The notes: generated from the sequence alone by a model not told the origin. A stretch of 64,000 nucleotides of DNA from Streptomyces sp. 7-21 (GCF_016741785.1 NZ_JAERRL010000014.1:62001-126000), one strand, 5' to 3'. Counted from the first letter of the stretch, positions 23,914-33,371 are shown. Program-made: numbers and translations.

Positions 23914-25494
23914 GTGACTCAGCAGACGTCCGATGACCCGTCGGTCACCCAACCCCACCCCCGCCGCTGGGCGATCCTCGCGGTGCTATGCCTGAGCCTG
24001 CTGGTGCTCGGCATCGACAACCTGATCGTCCAGGTGGCCCTCCCCACGATCCAGAGCGAGCTCGGCGCCTCGGCGACCGACCTGCAGTGGATCGTGAACG
24101 CCTACATCCTCACGCTCGCCGGGCTGCTCGGGCTCTCCGGCGGCCTGGTCGACCGCTTCGGCCACCGCAGGGCACTGATGGCCGGCTACCTGATCTTCGT
24201 CCTGGCCTCGGTCGGAGCCTCCCTGTCGGACAGCCCGGCCGAGCTGATCGCCTACCGGGCCGTCATGGGCGCCGGCGGCACGCTGATCATGCCGGCGACC
24301 CTCGCCCTGATCCGTGACGTCTTCGACGAGCGGGAGCGCCCGCAGGCCATTGGCATCTGGGCGGCCATGGCGGCGCTGGGCATCCCGCTGGGCCCGGTGG
24401 TCGGCGGGGTGCTGCTGGAGCACTACGACTGGGGCTCGATCTTCCTGGTCAACGTCCCGATCGTCGCCCTGGCGCTGATCGGCTGCTGGGTGCTGGTGCC
24501 CGAAGGACGCGCCGTTACCGCCCCGCGCCTGGACCCGGCCGGGCTGGCGCTGTCGGTAGGCGCGCTGGTCGCCCTGGTCTGGGCGATCATCGAGGCGCCG
24601 GAGCGCGGCTACACCGACACGGCAGTGGTCACCGCGTTCGTGCTGTCCCTGGTGCTGATGGCCGCGTTCTGGCAGGCCGAAAAGCGGGCGGCCGAACCGC
24701 TGCTGCCGCCGGACCTGGCACGGACGCGCGCGTTCTCGGCGCCGTTCATCATGGTGACGATCTTCGCCTTCGGCCTCTTCGGAGCGGTCTTCGTCCTCAC
24801 CCAGTACTTCCAGTTCGCCATGGGCTACGAGCCGCTGCCGGCGGGCGTGCGGCTGCTGGGCATCGCGACCATCGCCCTCAGCGCGCCGCTGGGCGCCCTG
24901 CTCGACCAGCGCATCGGACCGCGCTGGCCGGTGACGGCGGGCATGCTGATCGTCGCCGCCGGGCTGGCGACGGGTGCCCTCGCCGACACCTCCACCGAGG
25001 CGCTCGGTGTGTTCTCCCTGGTGATCCTGGGCATGGGGATGGGTCTGATCATGGCGCCGTGCGCCGTAGCCATCCTCGCCACGGTGCCCGAGGGCAAGGG
25101 CGGCGTGGGGTCGGCGGCGGCCGAGACCGCGCTCCAGCTCGGCGGCGCCCTTGGTGTGGCCGTGCTCGGCAGCGTGCTCTCCGCCGGGTACGGCGCGAAG
25201 ATCGATGACGTCACCGGCGACCTGCCGGCGAGCGCCGCCGCGGCCGTGGAGGACTCGATCGGCGGGGCGTACGGTGTGGCCAGCCAGCTCGGCGGCGAGC
25301 AGGCGGCGCGGCTGATCGAGGCGGCGCGGGACGCGTTCATGAACGGCCACGAACTGGCCCTGCTGACGGCCGCCGGGGTTTCGTTGCTGGGCGCCCTGCT
25401 CGCGGCCTGGCTGCTCAGGGGCCGCCAGGTCGCGGCCACGGCGGTGATGCCGCAGCAGCAGGGGCAGCAGCCGCAGCCCACTACCAAGCGGTAG
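23914..25494 (+). CDS. MFS drug exporter (EmrB/QacA type, 14 TM)
   Basis: The 526-residue protein has about 14 hydrophobic segments. The family motif after TM1 (LGIDNLIVQVALPTIQSELG), motif A in the TM2-3 loop (GGLVDRFGHRRALM) and motif C in TM5 (GIPLGPVVGGVLLE) identify a drug:proton antiporter. The C-terminal tail is Gln/Pro-rich. The GTG at 23914-23916 has GGAGG 10 bases upstream. A further upstream start at 23851 would cover the TetR operator, so it is less likely. It probably exports a drug or metabolite that also binds the TetR protein. Confidence 0.93.
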   Translation: MTQQTSDDPSVTQPHPRRWAILAVLCLSLLVLGIDNLIVQVALPTIQSELGASATDLQWIVNAYILTLAGLLGLSGGLVDRFGHRRALMAGYLIFVLASVGASLSDSPAELIAYRAVMGAGGTLIMPATLALIRDVFDERERPQAIGIWAAMAALGIPLGPVVGGVLLEHYDWGSIFLVNVPIVALALIGCWVLVPEGRAVTAPRLDPAGLALSVGALVALVWAIIEAPERGYTDTAVVTAFVLSLVLMAAFWQAEKRAAEPLLPPDLARTRAFSAPFIMVTIFAFGLFGAVFVLTQYFQFAMGYEPLPAGVRLLGIATIALSAPLGALLDQRIGPRWPVTAGMLIVAAGLATGALADTSTEALGVFSLVILGMGMGLIMAPCAVAILATVPEGKGGVGSAAAETALQLGGALGVAVLGSVLSAGYGAKIDDVTGDLPASAAAAVEDSIGGAYGVASQLGGEQAARLIEAARDAFMNGHELALLTAAGVSLLGALLAAWLLRGRQVAATAVMPQQQGQQPQPTTKR

Positions 25495-25560
25495 CCCACA
25501 CGGCAGGCCACGGGCACAGGCCACGAGCGACGACGCCCCTGCCCGCGGGGCAGGCACAGC

Positions 25561-25593
25561 AAAAAGGCGGTGTGCCGCGAAGGCACACCGCCT
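25561..25593 (-). terminator. Rho-independent terminator of ssrA
   Basis: A perfect 12-base stem (25565-25576 against 25582-25593) with a 5-base loop, followed on the minus strand by TTTTT. It lies 7 bases past the 3' end of ssrA. A weaker hairpin (CCTGCCC at 25538-25544 with GGGCAGG at 25548-25554) may serve the converging exporter gene. Confidence 0.9.
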
Positions 25594-25599
25594 GTGGCG

Positions 25600-25969
25600 T
25601 GGAGATGGCGGGAATCGAACCCGCGTCCAACGGAGCAGAAGGAGGGCTTCTCCGAGCGCAGTCCGCTGCTGTTTTTCTCGGCCCCGGAGATCACGCGGAC
25701 AAGTCTCCGACGGGCCCAGTCACTGTGTGGTGTCCCGACCAGCTCCCGTGACCGGAGCGGCCGGTCAGTTCCCTAGCTGATGCCAGTCACCGGGCCGGGA
25801 ACGCTCCCGGGCTGACACTTCGCAGGTCGCTGCTCAGGCAGCGAGGGCGAAGGAATCGCGCTTGTTGTTGGCGATTATTTTTTCGCGGCACATGGTTAAC
25901 GAGATCATTGCCGCAGTCCTCGGCTCGCTTCCCCTACTTCAACATCCGCTGTCGAAACCGATCATCCCC
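25600..25969 (-). ncRNA. ssrA: tmRNA (ssrA)
   Basis: The 5' end GGGGAUGAUCGGUUUCGACA (25969 downward) and the 3' end with GGTTCGATTCCCGCC and CATCTCC form the tRNA-like acceptor and T arm. GGGGAUG pairs with CAUCUCC, with one G-U pair. The 3' CCA is not encoded and must be added. The mRNA-like part reads from GCC at 25870-25872 to TGA at 25834-25836 and encodes ANNKRDSFALAA. The ending ALAA is the proteolysis tag; the Streptomyces tag I recall, ANTKRDSSQQAFALAA, is longer. It rescues stalled ribosomes together with the SmpB encoded just upstream. Confidence 0.96.
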
Positions 25970-26053
25970 ATGTCCAGTTAACAAGCGCCCCGCCCCGGGC
26001 ATTCCCGCCCCCGGCGGACGCGTGATCCAGTATAGCGACCGGTCCCGCGGCCG

Positions 26054-26536
26054 TCAGGCGCGTTGCCGGCGGCGGACGGCCGCCATGGCACGCTCCGCCT
26101 CCCTGCGGTCCTGCTTCTCGCGCAGCGCCTGGCGCTTGTCGTACTCGCGCTTGCCTCGCGCCAGCGCGACCTCGACCTTGGCCCGGCCGCCGTCGGAGAA
26201 GTACAGCTGGAGCGGGACGAGCGTGACGCCCGTCTCCTGCGTCTTGCCGATCAGCTTGTTGATCTCGGAACGGTGCAGCAGCAGCTTCCGCTTCCGCCGC
26301 GCGCTGTGGTTGGTCCACGTCCCCTGCGCGTACTCGGGGATGTGGACGTTGTGCAGCCACACCTCACCGTTGTCGACCTGGGCGAAACCGTCCGCGAGCG
26401 ACGCGCGGCCCTGGCGCAGCGACTTCACCTCCGTGCCGGTCAGTACCAGACCGCACTCGTACGTGTCCAGAATGTGATAGTCGTGCCGCGCCCGCTTGTT
26501 CTGCGCGATGAGCTTGCGACCGGTCTGCTTAGCCAT
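26054..26536 (-). CDS. smpB: SsrA-binding protein SmpB
   Basis: The 160-residue protein has the oligonucleotide-binding barrel: [58 protein letters not shown] and KLLLHRSEI. The basic C-terminal helix ([20 protein letters not shown]) enters the decoding centre. It carries tmRNA to stalled ribosomes in trans-translation. It lies 84 bases upstream of ssrA in the same direction, the common actinobacterial arrangement. Confidence 0.97.
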   Translation of the reverse strand: MAKQTGRKLIAQNKRARHDYHILDTYECGLVLTGTEVKSLRQGRASLADGFAQVDNGEVWLHNVHIPEYAQGTWTNHSARRKRKLLLHRSEINKLIGKTQETGVTLVPLQLYFSDGGRAKVEVALARGKREYDKRQALREKQDRREAERAMAAVRRRQRA

Positions 26537-26597
26537 GACCCGGCCATTCTACGGACCCGCCGGGCCACCGGCGCGGGGTTTCCCCGGCCCCGGGGCG

Positions 26598-27725
26598 TCA
26601 GGCGACGCCGCCGACGACGCTGGCCGCCTTCTCCTCGGCGTCCTCACCCGGCGCCACGACCAGGTCCGGCACGATGCCGTTCTCGTCGATGGTGCGGCCC
26701 GAGGGCGTCTCGTAGTGCCCGACCGTGAGCTCGGCGACCGAGCCGTCCGGCTGCTCGCTGGGCATCTGCACGGTGCCCTTGCCGAACGTGCGCGACCCCA
26801 CGATCACCGCGCGGTTGCGGTCCTGCAGTGCGCCGGTGAGCATCTCGGCCGAGCTCATCGTGCCGCCGTCGACCAGCACCACCAGCGGCGTGCCGGTGTC
26901 ACCGCCGCGGTCGGCGGTGAGCACCCGCTCCTCGCCGTAGACGTCGTAGGTGGCGACCACGCCGCCGTCGAGGAAGACGGAGGCGGCCTCGGCGGCCTCG
27001 GCCAGCAGGCCGCCCGCGTTGCCCCGCAGGTCGAGCACGATGCCGTCGCCCTCGGGGACGCTCTCGACCGCCGCGCGCAGCTGGTCTGCCGCGCCCTGGG
27101 TGAACGACGTCACCTCGATCCTCGTCACCCCGGGCGCGGCGCGGCTGACGCTGACGGTCTCGATGGCCAGCCGTTCGCGCGCGACAACCTCCTCCCAGCG
27201 GTGGCCGTCGCGCTCCAGCCCCAGCACGACCGTGCTGCCGGGCCCGGCGTCGCCCGGGTCGTCGCTGCCGCGCAGGCGGCTCACGGCGTCGGTGACCGGC
27301 GCGCCGGTGAGCCGGTCACCGTCGATGGTGAGGATCAGGTCACCGGGCCTGATCCCCGCGCGCGCGGCCGGGCTGCCCTCGTGGACCTCGCTGACCTCGA
27401 TCGCGCCTTCGGGGGTGCGGGTCACCGCTATGCCGGTGCCGACGTACTCCCCCGCGAGGCCCTGGCGCAGCCGCTCGTATTCCTCCTCGGAGTAGGCGGC
27501 CGACCACTCGTCGCCCTGGCGAGCGACGACGCGCTCGGCGTCGGCCGCTGACGGGTCGTCATCCCACGGCGGTGCGCCGCCCCGCGCGGACAGTTCGGTG
27601 CCATCGGCGGCCTGGGGCCAGGAGCCGGTGGCCGCTCCGGCCGCGACCACGCCCGCGAAGACGAACGCCAGCACCGCGCTTCGCCGGACCTGGCCGGCCG
27701 GGCTGGTGCGAGACGGACTCGGCAT
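26598..27725 (-). CDS. S41 carboxy-terminal processing peptidase
   Basis: The 375-residue protein has an N-terminal signal anchor (VRRSAVLAFVFAGVVAAGAA), a PDZ domain (GTGIAVTRTPEGAIEVSEVH to LILTIDGDRLTG), and the C-terminal protease domain. The catalytic serine sits in GGTMSSAEML and the lysine in SRTFGKGTVQM. CtpA-type enzymes trim or degrade exported proteins at their C-termini. The ATG at 27723-27725 is preferred; a TTG at 27779 would add 18 residues that spoil the signal peptide. It is the third gene of the ftsE-ftsX-ctp-smpB run, a conserved order in Streptomyces. Confidence 0.93.
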   Translation of the reverse strand: MPSPSRTSPAGQVRRSAVLAFVFAGVVAAGAATGSWPQAADGTELSARGGAPPWDDDPSAADAERVVARQGDEWSAAYSEEEYERLRQGLAGEYVGTGIAVTRTPEGAIEVSEVHEGSPAARAGIRPGDLILTIDGDRLTGAPVTDAVSRLRGSDDPGDAGPGSTVVLGLERDGHRWEEVVARERLAIETVSVSRAAPGVTRIEVTSFTQGAADQLRAAVESVPEGDGIVLDLRGNAGGLLAEAAEAASVFLDGGVVATYDVYGEERVLTADRGGDTGTPLVVLVDGGTMSSAEMLTGALQDRNRAVIVGSRTFGKGTVQMPSEQPDGSVAELTVGHYETPSGRTIDENGIVPDLVVAPGEDAEEKAASVVGGVA

Positions 27726-27814
27726 GCTGCGGAGTGTAGGACAGATGAACGCCCTGCACGCGAGAGGAACGTCACTCAACGAGCGGGAAATTCGGCGACT
27801 ATGTCACACCGGAA

Positions 27815-28726
27815 TTACACCTTCAGGTACTTGCGCAGAGCGAAGAAAGCTGCAAGCGCGGGCATCAGCGCGCCGACCGCCAGGATGAACGGCAGTACCT
27901 GGAGCACCTCGCCCCAGCCGATGAACTGGATGAGCGGGATCTCCTGCGCCAGGAAGTTGTTGATCATGAAGTACTTGACGCCGACGAGCAGTCCGCACGC
28001 CAGCACCGCACCCATGAGACCGGCGATCGCGGCCTCCAGGATGAACGGCAGCTGGATGTAGAAGCCGGAGGCGCCCACCAGCCGCATGATCCCGGTCTCC
28101 CGGCGCCTGCTGAACGCCGAGACCCGCACCGTGTTGACGATCAGCAGCAGCGCGACGATGAGCATCAGCGCGAACAGGCCCAGCGCCGCGTAGTTCACAC
28201 CGTTCAGCAGGTTGAAGAGGTTCTCCAGCAGATCGCTCTGGTCCACCACGTCCTGCACGCCCGGCCGCCCCATGAAGGCCGAGGACACCACCTCGTACCT
28301 GGTCGGATCGTGCAGCTTGACGCGGAATGACTCCTGCATCTGGTCCGGCGTGACGACCGCCGCGATCGGGTTGTCCTCCTGCTGCTCCTGATAGTGCTCC
28401 CAGGCCTCCTCCGCCGACTCGTAGTACACCTCGTCGACGACGTCGAACTCACGCAGCTCGGCCTCGATCTGCTCCTTCTGCTCCTCGGTCACGGCGCCGC
28501 CGGAGCACGTGGGCTCCGTCTGGGCGTCGTTCTCGTTGCAGAGGAATATCGACACCTCGACCCGGTCGTACCAGTAGTCCTTCATGCTGTTGACCTGCTC
28601 GCGGGCGAGCAGCGACCCGCCGAGCAGGGCGAGCGACAGGGCGACCGAAACGATCACCGCGAAGGTCATGGTGAGGTTGCGGCGGAGACCGATGCCGATC
28701 TCCGACAGGACGAAGTGGGCGCGCAT
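27815..28726 (-). CDS. ftsX: Cell-division ABC permease FtsX
   Basis: The 303-residue protein has a cytoplasmic start (MRAHFVLSEIGIGLRRNLTM), TM1 (about 20-42) and a large extracellular domain (about 45-170) with acidic stretches. Three further TM segments (about 175-295) carry VNTVRVSAFSRRRETGIMRL between them. That is the FtsX layout. With FtsE it forms a transporter-like complex that activates peptidoglycan hydrolases at division. It starts 48 bases after ftsE. Confidence 0.96.
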   Translation of the reverse strand: MRAHFVLSEIGIGLRRNLTMTFAVIVSVALSLALLGGSLLAREQVNSMKDYWYDRVEVSIFLCNENDAQTEPTCSGGAVTEEQKEQIEAELREFDVVDEVYYESAEEAWEHYQEQQEDNPIAAVVTPDQMQESFRVKLHDPTRYEVVSSAFMGRPGVQDVVDQSDLLENLFNLLNGVNYAALGLFALMLIVALLLIVNTVRVSAFSRRRETGIMRLVGASGFYIQLPFILEAAIAGLMGAVLACGLLVGVKYFMINNFLAQEIPLIQFIGWGEVLQVLPFILAVGALMPALAAFFALRKYLKV

Positions 28727-28774
28727 GGCGGCCTTTCCGTTCTGGCTCCGGGTGAGCGTGAGGGACGGCGCGGA

Positions 28775-29464
28775 TCAGTTCTGGTAGCCGTAGACGCCGC
28801 GGTGCTGGTCGCGGACGAGCCGGCCCTTCTCCAGTTCGATGACGCGCTTGCGCATCTGGTCCACGATCTGGGCGTCGTGGGTCGCCATCACCACCGTGGT
28901 GCCGGTGCGGTTGATCCGGTCGAGCAGCTTCATGATGCCGACGGACGTCTGCGGGTCGAGGTTGCCCGTCGGCTCGTCGGCGATCAGCAGCATCGGCCGG
29001 TTGACGAACGCCCGCGCGATGGCGACGCGTTGCTGTTCACCGCCGGAGAGTTCGCCGGGCATGCGGTCTTCCTTGCCGCCGAGGCCGACAAGGTCGAGCA
29101 CCTCAGGGACCGTCTTCCGGATCTGGCCGCGGGACTTGCCGATCACCTCCAGGGCGAAGGCGACGTTCTCACCCACCGTCTTGTTGGGCAGGAGCCGGAA
29201 GTCCTGGAAGACGGTGCCGAGCTGGCGGCGCACCTGCGGCACCTTCCAGTTGGACAGGCGACCGAGGTCTTTGCCCAGCACGTGGACCGTGCCGTGCGTG
29301 GCGCGCTCCTCGCGCAGGATCAGCCGCAGGAACGTCGACTTGCCCGATCCCGAGGATCCCACCAGGAAGACGAACTCACCGCGCTCGATCTCCAGCGAGA
29401 CGTCGCTGAGAGCCGGCGCACTCTGCCGGGGATAGGTCTTGGTGACGCTGTCGAATCGGATCAC
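28775..29464 (-). CDS. ftsE: Cell-division ATP-binding protein FtsE
   Basis: The 229-residue protein has all ABC ATPase motifs: Walker [10 protein letters not shown] (about 36-44), signature [15 protein letters not shown], Walker [13 protein letters not shown] and the H-loop [10 protein letters not shown]. The GTG at 29462-29464 gives the usual length; any earlier start reads non-coding sequence. It pairs with FtsX to control cell-wall hydrolysis at septa and branches. The upstream gap is shared with the divergent zinc-ribbon gene. Confidence 0.96.
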   Translation of the reverse strand: MIRFDSVTKTYPRQSAPALSDVSLEIERGEFVFLVGSSGSGKSTFLRLILREERATHGTVHVLGKDLGRLSNWKVPQVRRQLGTVFQDFRLLPNKTVGENVAFALEVIGKSRGQIRKTVPEVLDLVGLGGKEDRMPGELSGGEQQRVAIARAFVNRPMLLIADEPTGNLDPQTSVGIMKLLDRINRTGTTVVMATHDAQIVDQMRKRVIELEKGRLVRDQHRGVYGYQN

Positions 29465-29670
29465 GGTTACACCACGTCGCTGCTGGGTAGGTGCGAGAGC
29501 TGCCCCTCGCTGGGGCAGACCATACGCGAAGCGGCGCCTGGTGCGCAGGCAGCGTCCCGGGCCGTCCCTGTTTGTCCGGCCTGTCGGCGGGGTGCCGGCG
29601 GCCGTGTTCTGCGGTGCACGCCAGGGCCTGGCACAGTAGAAGACAGGGGGGCGAGGAGAGGAGACAACGC

Positions 29671-29865
29671 ATGACCGCCGACTGGCTGGTATGCGCGAAC
29701 TGTGCGGGGCGGGTAAGCGAGGGGCGCTGCGCCGTCTGCCGGGCCGAGCTGGCCCGGCTGCGGGAGGAGCGCGGCCCGTGGGCCGTTCTGGGCAGCCCGG
29801 CGGCGCTGGTGGCGCTGGTGCTGGCGCTCGCCGCCGTCGCCCTGGTGGTGGCCAGGCCCGCATGA
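29671..29865 (+). CDS. Tiny zinc-ribbon single-pass membrane protein
   Basis: The 64-residue product has four cysteines as CANC and CAVC (residues 8-11 and about 20-23), the pattern of a zinc ribbon. A basic linker ([12 protein letters not shown]) and one TM helix (about 39-61) follow. GAGGAGAGGAG precedes the ATG. It is transcribed away from ftsE and ended by a 13-base hairpin. The arrangement suggests a membrane-anchored zinc protein, with a cytosolic ribbon if the topology is N-in. Function unknown. Confidence 0.7.
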   Translation: MTADWLVCANCAGRVSEGRCAVCRAELARLREERGPWAVLGSPAALVALVLALAAVALVVARPA

Positions 29866-29880
29866 GAGCGTGACGGGAAA

Positions 29881-29910
29881 GGGCCCGGAGCAGCGGACTG
29901 CTCCGGGCCC
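29881..29910. terminator. Strong hairpin after the zinc-ribbon gene
   Basis: A perfect 13-base stem (29881-29893 against 29898-29910) with a CGGA loop, 15 bases past the stop. It probably also ends the convergent surface-protein transcript whose stop is at 29951. Confidence 0.85.
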
Positions 29911-29950
29911 GTCGTGTGCCGCATGGCATCACGGGTAAGGCCGTGGCCCG

Positions 29951-30691
29951 TTAGGCGGCGGCACCGCCCTTGGTGATGAGACGCGGCAGGTAGCGGAACG
30001 CCACACCACCGGCGATCATGGTGGCCGCACCGACGATCAGCAGCGTCTCGTTCATGGAGGAACCGGTCTCGGCCAGCTCGCCCTGGTCACCGTTGGGCGA
30101 GGTCTCCGGCGCGGGCACGTCGGTGAGGTCCTCGTCCGGGTCGTCCTGCTCGATGACGCCGCTGCCGCCCTGGTTGTCAGGGTCCGGAGCGTTGCCGGTG
30201 GTGCCCTCGCTCACGCCTTCCGGGCTGCCCCCGCCGTTCGAGGTGCCCTCGTCGCCGTCGTCACCGCCGTCGTCGCCGCCAGCGTCACCGTCGTCACCAC
30301 CGGCGTCACCGTCGTCACCGCCGTCGTCACCACCGGCGTCGCCGTCGTCGCCGCCGTCGTCACCGCCGGCGCCGCCTTCGACGTCACCGCCCTCGGCGTC
30401 ACCGTCGTCACCGCCGTCGTCGCCGCCGTCGTCACCGCCGTCGTCGCCGCCGTCGTCACCGTCGGAGTCGCCGCCGGAGGCACCCTCGACGAGGCCGAGG
30501 ATGGCACCGCCGTCCTGCCCCCCGACGAGCCCCGCGATGGAGCCGCTCTGGGTCTGGGCCTCCTCCTTTTCGGCCTTCTCGCTCGGGCCGCTGGCGGACG
30601 CGGTGCCCACGACGGCGAGCGACGCGCCGGCCGCGAAAACCGCGGCGGCCGCGACGCGCGCCACGTTGGCCCGTGTCTTGGGACTGGCCAT
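29951..30691 (-). CDS. LAETG-anchored acidic repeat surface protein
   Basis: The 246-residue protein has a Sec signal (MASPKTRANVARVAAAAVF, likely cut at ASA near residue 34) and a long run of Gly/Asp repeats (GGDDGGDDGD type, about 70-155). It ends with a cell-wall sorting signal: LAETG (206-210), a hydrophobic segment and a basic tail (RYLPRLITKGG). LAXTG is the motif used by class E sortases of Streptomyces, so it is probably attached to peptidoglycan. The acidic repeats could bind cations or keep the chain extended. No sortase is in the window. Function unknown. It is separated from prfB by 232 bases. Confidence 0.85.
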   Translation of the reverse strand: MASPKTRANVARVAAAAVFAAGASLAVVGTASASGPSEKAEKEEAQTQSGSIAGLVGGQDGGAILGLVEGASGGDSDGDDGGDDGGDDGGDDGGDDGDAEGGDVEGGAGGDDGGDDGDAGGDDGGDDGDAGGDDGDAGGDDGGDDGDEGTSNGGGSPEGVSEGTTGNAPDPDNQGGSGVIEQDDPDEDLTDVPAPETSPNGDQGELAETGSSMNETLLIVGAATMIAGGVAFRYLPRLITKGGAAA

Positions 30692-30923
30692 GTATCCACT
30701 ACCCCCTGTAGCAGTCTTTGTTCGCGACAATGTCCTGTTCCGGGTCAGCCTGGCGCAAGGGCCGCGGTGATGTTGGGGCTTCTTACTGCCTCTCAGTCGC
30801 CCCTTGCGCAACACGCGCCTCGCAACTTAGGCATGCCGGACGAACAGCTTTCCCTTTTAACCGCACCATCGTCAAGCAGGATGTCCGTTAAGTAACAGGG
30901 ACGTCGCGATAGTTGCTGGACGG

Positions 30924-32042
30924 TTACGCGTCCCGCTTACTCTCCTGCTGTTTGCGCCAGCGGATACCCGCCTCAAGGAAGTCGTCGATCTCACCGTCGA
31001 GTACGGCCTGCGGGTTGCCCACCTCGTGCTCGGTGCGGAGGTCCTTGACCATCTGGTACGGCTGGAGCACGTAACTGCGCATCTGGTTGCCCCAGGAGTT
31101 GCCGCCATCGCCCTTCAGGGCGTCCATCTTGGCCTGCTCCTCCTCCTTCTGACGGGCCAGCAGGCGGGCCTGGAGCACGCGCATCGCGGCGGCGCGGTTC
31201 TGGATCTGGGACTTCTCGTTCTGGCAGGAGACGACGATGCCGGTCGGCAGGTGCGTGATCCGCACGGCGGAGTCCGTGGTGTTCACGGACTGGCCGCCGG
31301 GCCCGGACGAACGGAAGACGTCGACGCGGATCTCGTTCTCCGGGATCTCGATGTGGTCCGTCTGCTCGACGACCGGCAGCACCTCCACGCCCGCGAACGA
31401 CGTCTGGCGGCGGCCCTGGTTGTCGTACGGGGAGATCCGCACCATCCGGTGCGTGCCCTGCTCGACGGAGAGAGTGCCGTAGGCGTAGGGCGCCTTGACC
31501 GTGAACGTCGTCGACTTGATGCCGGCTTCCTCGGCGTAGGAGGTGTCGAGCACCTCGGTCTGGTAGCCCTTGCGCTCGGCCCAGCGCAGGTACATCCGCT
31601 GGAGCTGCTCGGCGAAGTCCGCCGCGTCCACTCCGCCGGCCTCCGCGCGGATGCTGATCATGGCATCGCGGTGGTCGTACTCGCCCGACAGCAGAGTCCG
31701 CACCTCGAGCTCGGAGACGGCTTTGCGGACCGCCGCCAGCTCCGCCTCGGCCTCGGCGCGCGCGTCCGCGTCGTTCTCCGCCTCGGCGAGCTCGAACAGC
31801 ACCTCGAGGTCGTCGATGCGGCCGTGCAGCTCCTCGACCTTGCGCGCCTGCCCCTGGAGCAGCGACAGGCGGCTGGTGACCTGCTGTGCCCGCTCCGGGT
31901 CGTCCCACAGCGTCGGAGCCGCCGCCTGCTCCTCGAGCGCGGCGATCTCGCCCCGCAGCTTCTCCATGTCGAGGACGGCCTCGACCGACTCCATGGTGGA
32001 GGTGAGGGACTTCAGAGCTTCGGATACATCGACCACTGCCAC
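30924..32042 (-). CDS. prfB: Peptide chain release factor 2
   Basis: The 372-residue protein has the N-terminal helical domain, the codon-reading domain, and [16 protein letters not shown] carrying the GGQ (249-251) that triggers peptide hydrolysis. The tripeptide that reads the second stop-codon base, normally SPF in RF2, is SPY here (204-206; codons at 31425-31433). There is no internal stop codon, so the programmed frameshift of many bacterial prfB genes is absent. GTG start with GGAGAC upstream. It recognises UAA and UGA. It lies upstream of the surface-protein gene. Confidence 0.96.
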   Translation of the reverse strand: MAVVDVSEALKSLTSTMESVEAVLDMEKLRGEIAALEEQAAAPTLWDDPERAQQVTSRLSLLQGQARKVEELHGRIDDLEVLFELAEAENDADARAEAEAELAAVRKAVSELEVRTLLSGEYDHRDAMISIRAEAGGVDAADFAEQLQRMYLRWAERKGYQTEVLDTSYAEEAGIKSTTFTVKAPYAYGTLSVEQGTHRMVRISPYDNQGRRQTSFAGVEVLPVVEQTDHIEIPENEIRVDVFRSSGPGGQSVNTTDSAVRITHLPTGIVVSCQNEKSQIQNRAAAMRVLQARLLARQKEEEQAKMDALKGDGGNSWGNQMRSYVLQPYQMVKDLRTEHEVGNPQAVLDGEIDDFLEAGIRWRKQQESKRDA

Positions 32043-32112
32043 GTCTCCAGCCTAACCGCTGGGACGGCGGGCGAGGTCCCGTGTGTGCCCCTCGCCCGTC
32101 CGTCCCCGCCGG

Positions 32113-33351
32113 TCACTCCTGGGCGCCCTCCGAGACACCGGTCGTCGTGCCGCCGCCACCGTCCCCGTCGTCGCCGCCGCCGAAGAGGAGCCAGCCGCCG
32201 ATCGCCCCGGCTCCCACGATCCCGGCCACCGTCACGGCCAGGCGCCGGCGGCGGCGCGCGAGGGCGCCGTGGCGCGCGGACCCGGCCCGCGGGACGCCGG
32301 CGGCGCGGGGGGCCCGTGCGGTGCCGTGGGCGCCGCCCGCCAGCTCATCGGCGTCCGGGACCCGCATCCGGGTGTGGGTGGAGCGCTCGGAGTCCGGTGC
32401 GGCACCGGGCACGAGGGGCACGGCGGCACGGTCCGCGGCGCCCGGCTCGGCGACGTGCGCCGCCAGGGCCGGCTCGGCCACGGGCTCGGCTGCCTCGGCG
32501 GGCTCGGGATCGCCGATGTCGAGGGGCGGCAGCCCTTCCAGGGCGGGCAGCAGCTCGCGGAGCCGGGAGGCGAGCTCGGCGGCGCGCAGCCGGGAGGCGG
32601 GCGCCTTGGCCAGGCACTGCTGGATCAGCTCGGACAGCTCGCGGGGGATGCCCGGCAGCTCCGCCGCCGTCTCGGTGACCTGGCGGCGCAGCACGGCGCC
32701 GGGGTGGCCGCCGCCGAACGGCGTGAAGCCGGCGAGCAGTTCGTACAGGACCGTGACCAGGGCGTAGATGTCGACGGCGGCCCGCGGCGGCAGGCCCTCG
32801 ACGATCTCCGGCGCCATGTAGTCGGGGGTGCCGACGATGCCGCCGGTGGAACCGTGGCGGGGCTCGTCGATGAGCTTGGCGACGCCGAAGTCGGTCAGCA
32901 GCGGGACCGTGGTCTCGCCGGAGGTGTCGAGCAGGATGTTCTCGGGCTTGACGTCCCGGTGCACGATCCCGGCGGCGTGCGCCACGGCCAGGCCGCTGGC
33001 GATGCCCGCGGTGATCGCGACCGCCTCGCGGGGGGCCAGCCGGCGCTCGGTCCGCAGGTGCGTGCGCAGGTCAGGGCCGCGCACGAGGTCCATCACCAGG
33101 GCGATGTCCTGGCCGTCGGGGCCGCCGATGACCAGGTCACGGACGCCGACGATGTTCGGATGCTCCAGGCCGAGGAGGGCGTGGCGCTCGTGCGCGAACC
33201 GCTCGGCGAGGTCGCGGTCGCTGGCGAGGTCCTCGCGGAGCACCTTGATGGCGACGTGCCCCTCGGGGCCCTCGCCCAGCCACACCGTCCCGGCGCTGCC
33301 ACGCCCGAGGACCCGGTGTGCGGTATAGCGGCTGCCGATGTTGCGTGCCAT
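32113..33351 (-). CDS. pkaB: Membrane Ser/Thr protein kinase PkaB-like
   Basis: Residues 1-270 form the kinase: GRGSAGTVW glycine loop, VAIKVL with the ATP lysine, GIVHRDVKPENI catalytic loop and LLTDFGVAKL, then GTPDYMAPE. A low-complexity linker (about 290-370) follows, then one TM segment (RRLAVTVAGIVGAGAIGGWLL) and a short Asp/Gly-rich outside tail of about 20 residues with no PASTA repeats. It follows pkaA on the same strand; the pair recalls S. coelicolor pkaA-pkaB. No phosphatase is next to them. Confidence 0.9.
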   Translation of the reverse strand: MARNIGSRYTAHRVLGRGSAGTVWLGEGPEGHVAIKVLREDLASDRDLAERFAHERHALLGLEHPNIVGVRDLVIGGPDGQDIALVMDLVRGPDLRTHLRTERRLAPREAVAITAGIASGLAVAHAAGIVHRDVKPENILLDTSGETTVPLLTDFGVAKLIDEPRHGSTGGIVGTPDYMAPEIVEGLPPRAAVDIYALVTVLYELLAGFTPFGGGHPGAVLRRQVTETAAELPGIPRELSELIQQCLAKAPASRLRAAELASRLRELLPALEGLPPLDIGDPEPAEAAEPVAEPALAAHVAEPGAADRAAVPLVPGAAPDSERSTHTRMRVPDADELAGGAHGTARAPRAAGVPRAGSARHGALARRRRRLAVTVAGIVGAGAIGGWLLFGGGDDGDGGGGTTTGVSEGAQE

Positions 33352-33371
33352 GGCGTGAGGCTACGACGGCG

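Noticed and set aside
30924-32042. Programmed frameshift in prfB
   Set aside because: The frame is open from GTG to stop with no internal TGA, so no frameshift is needed.
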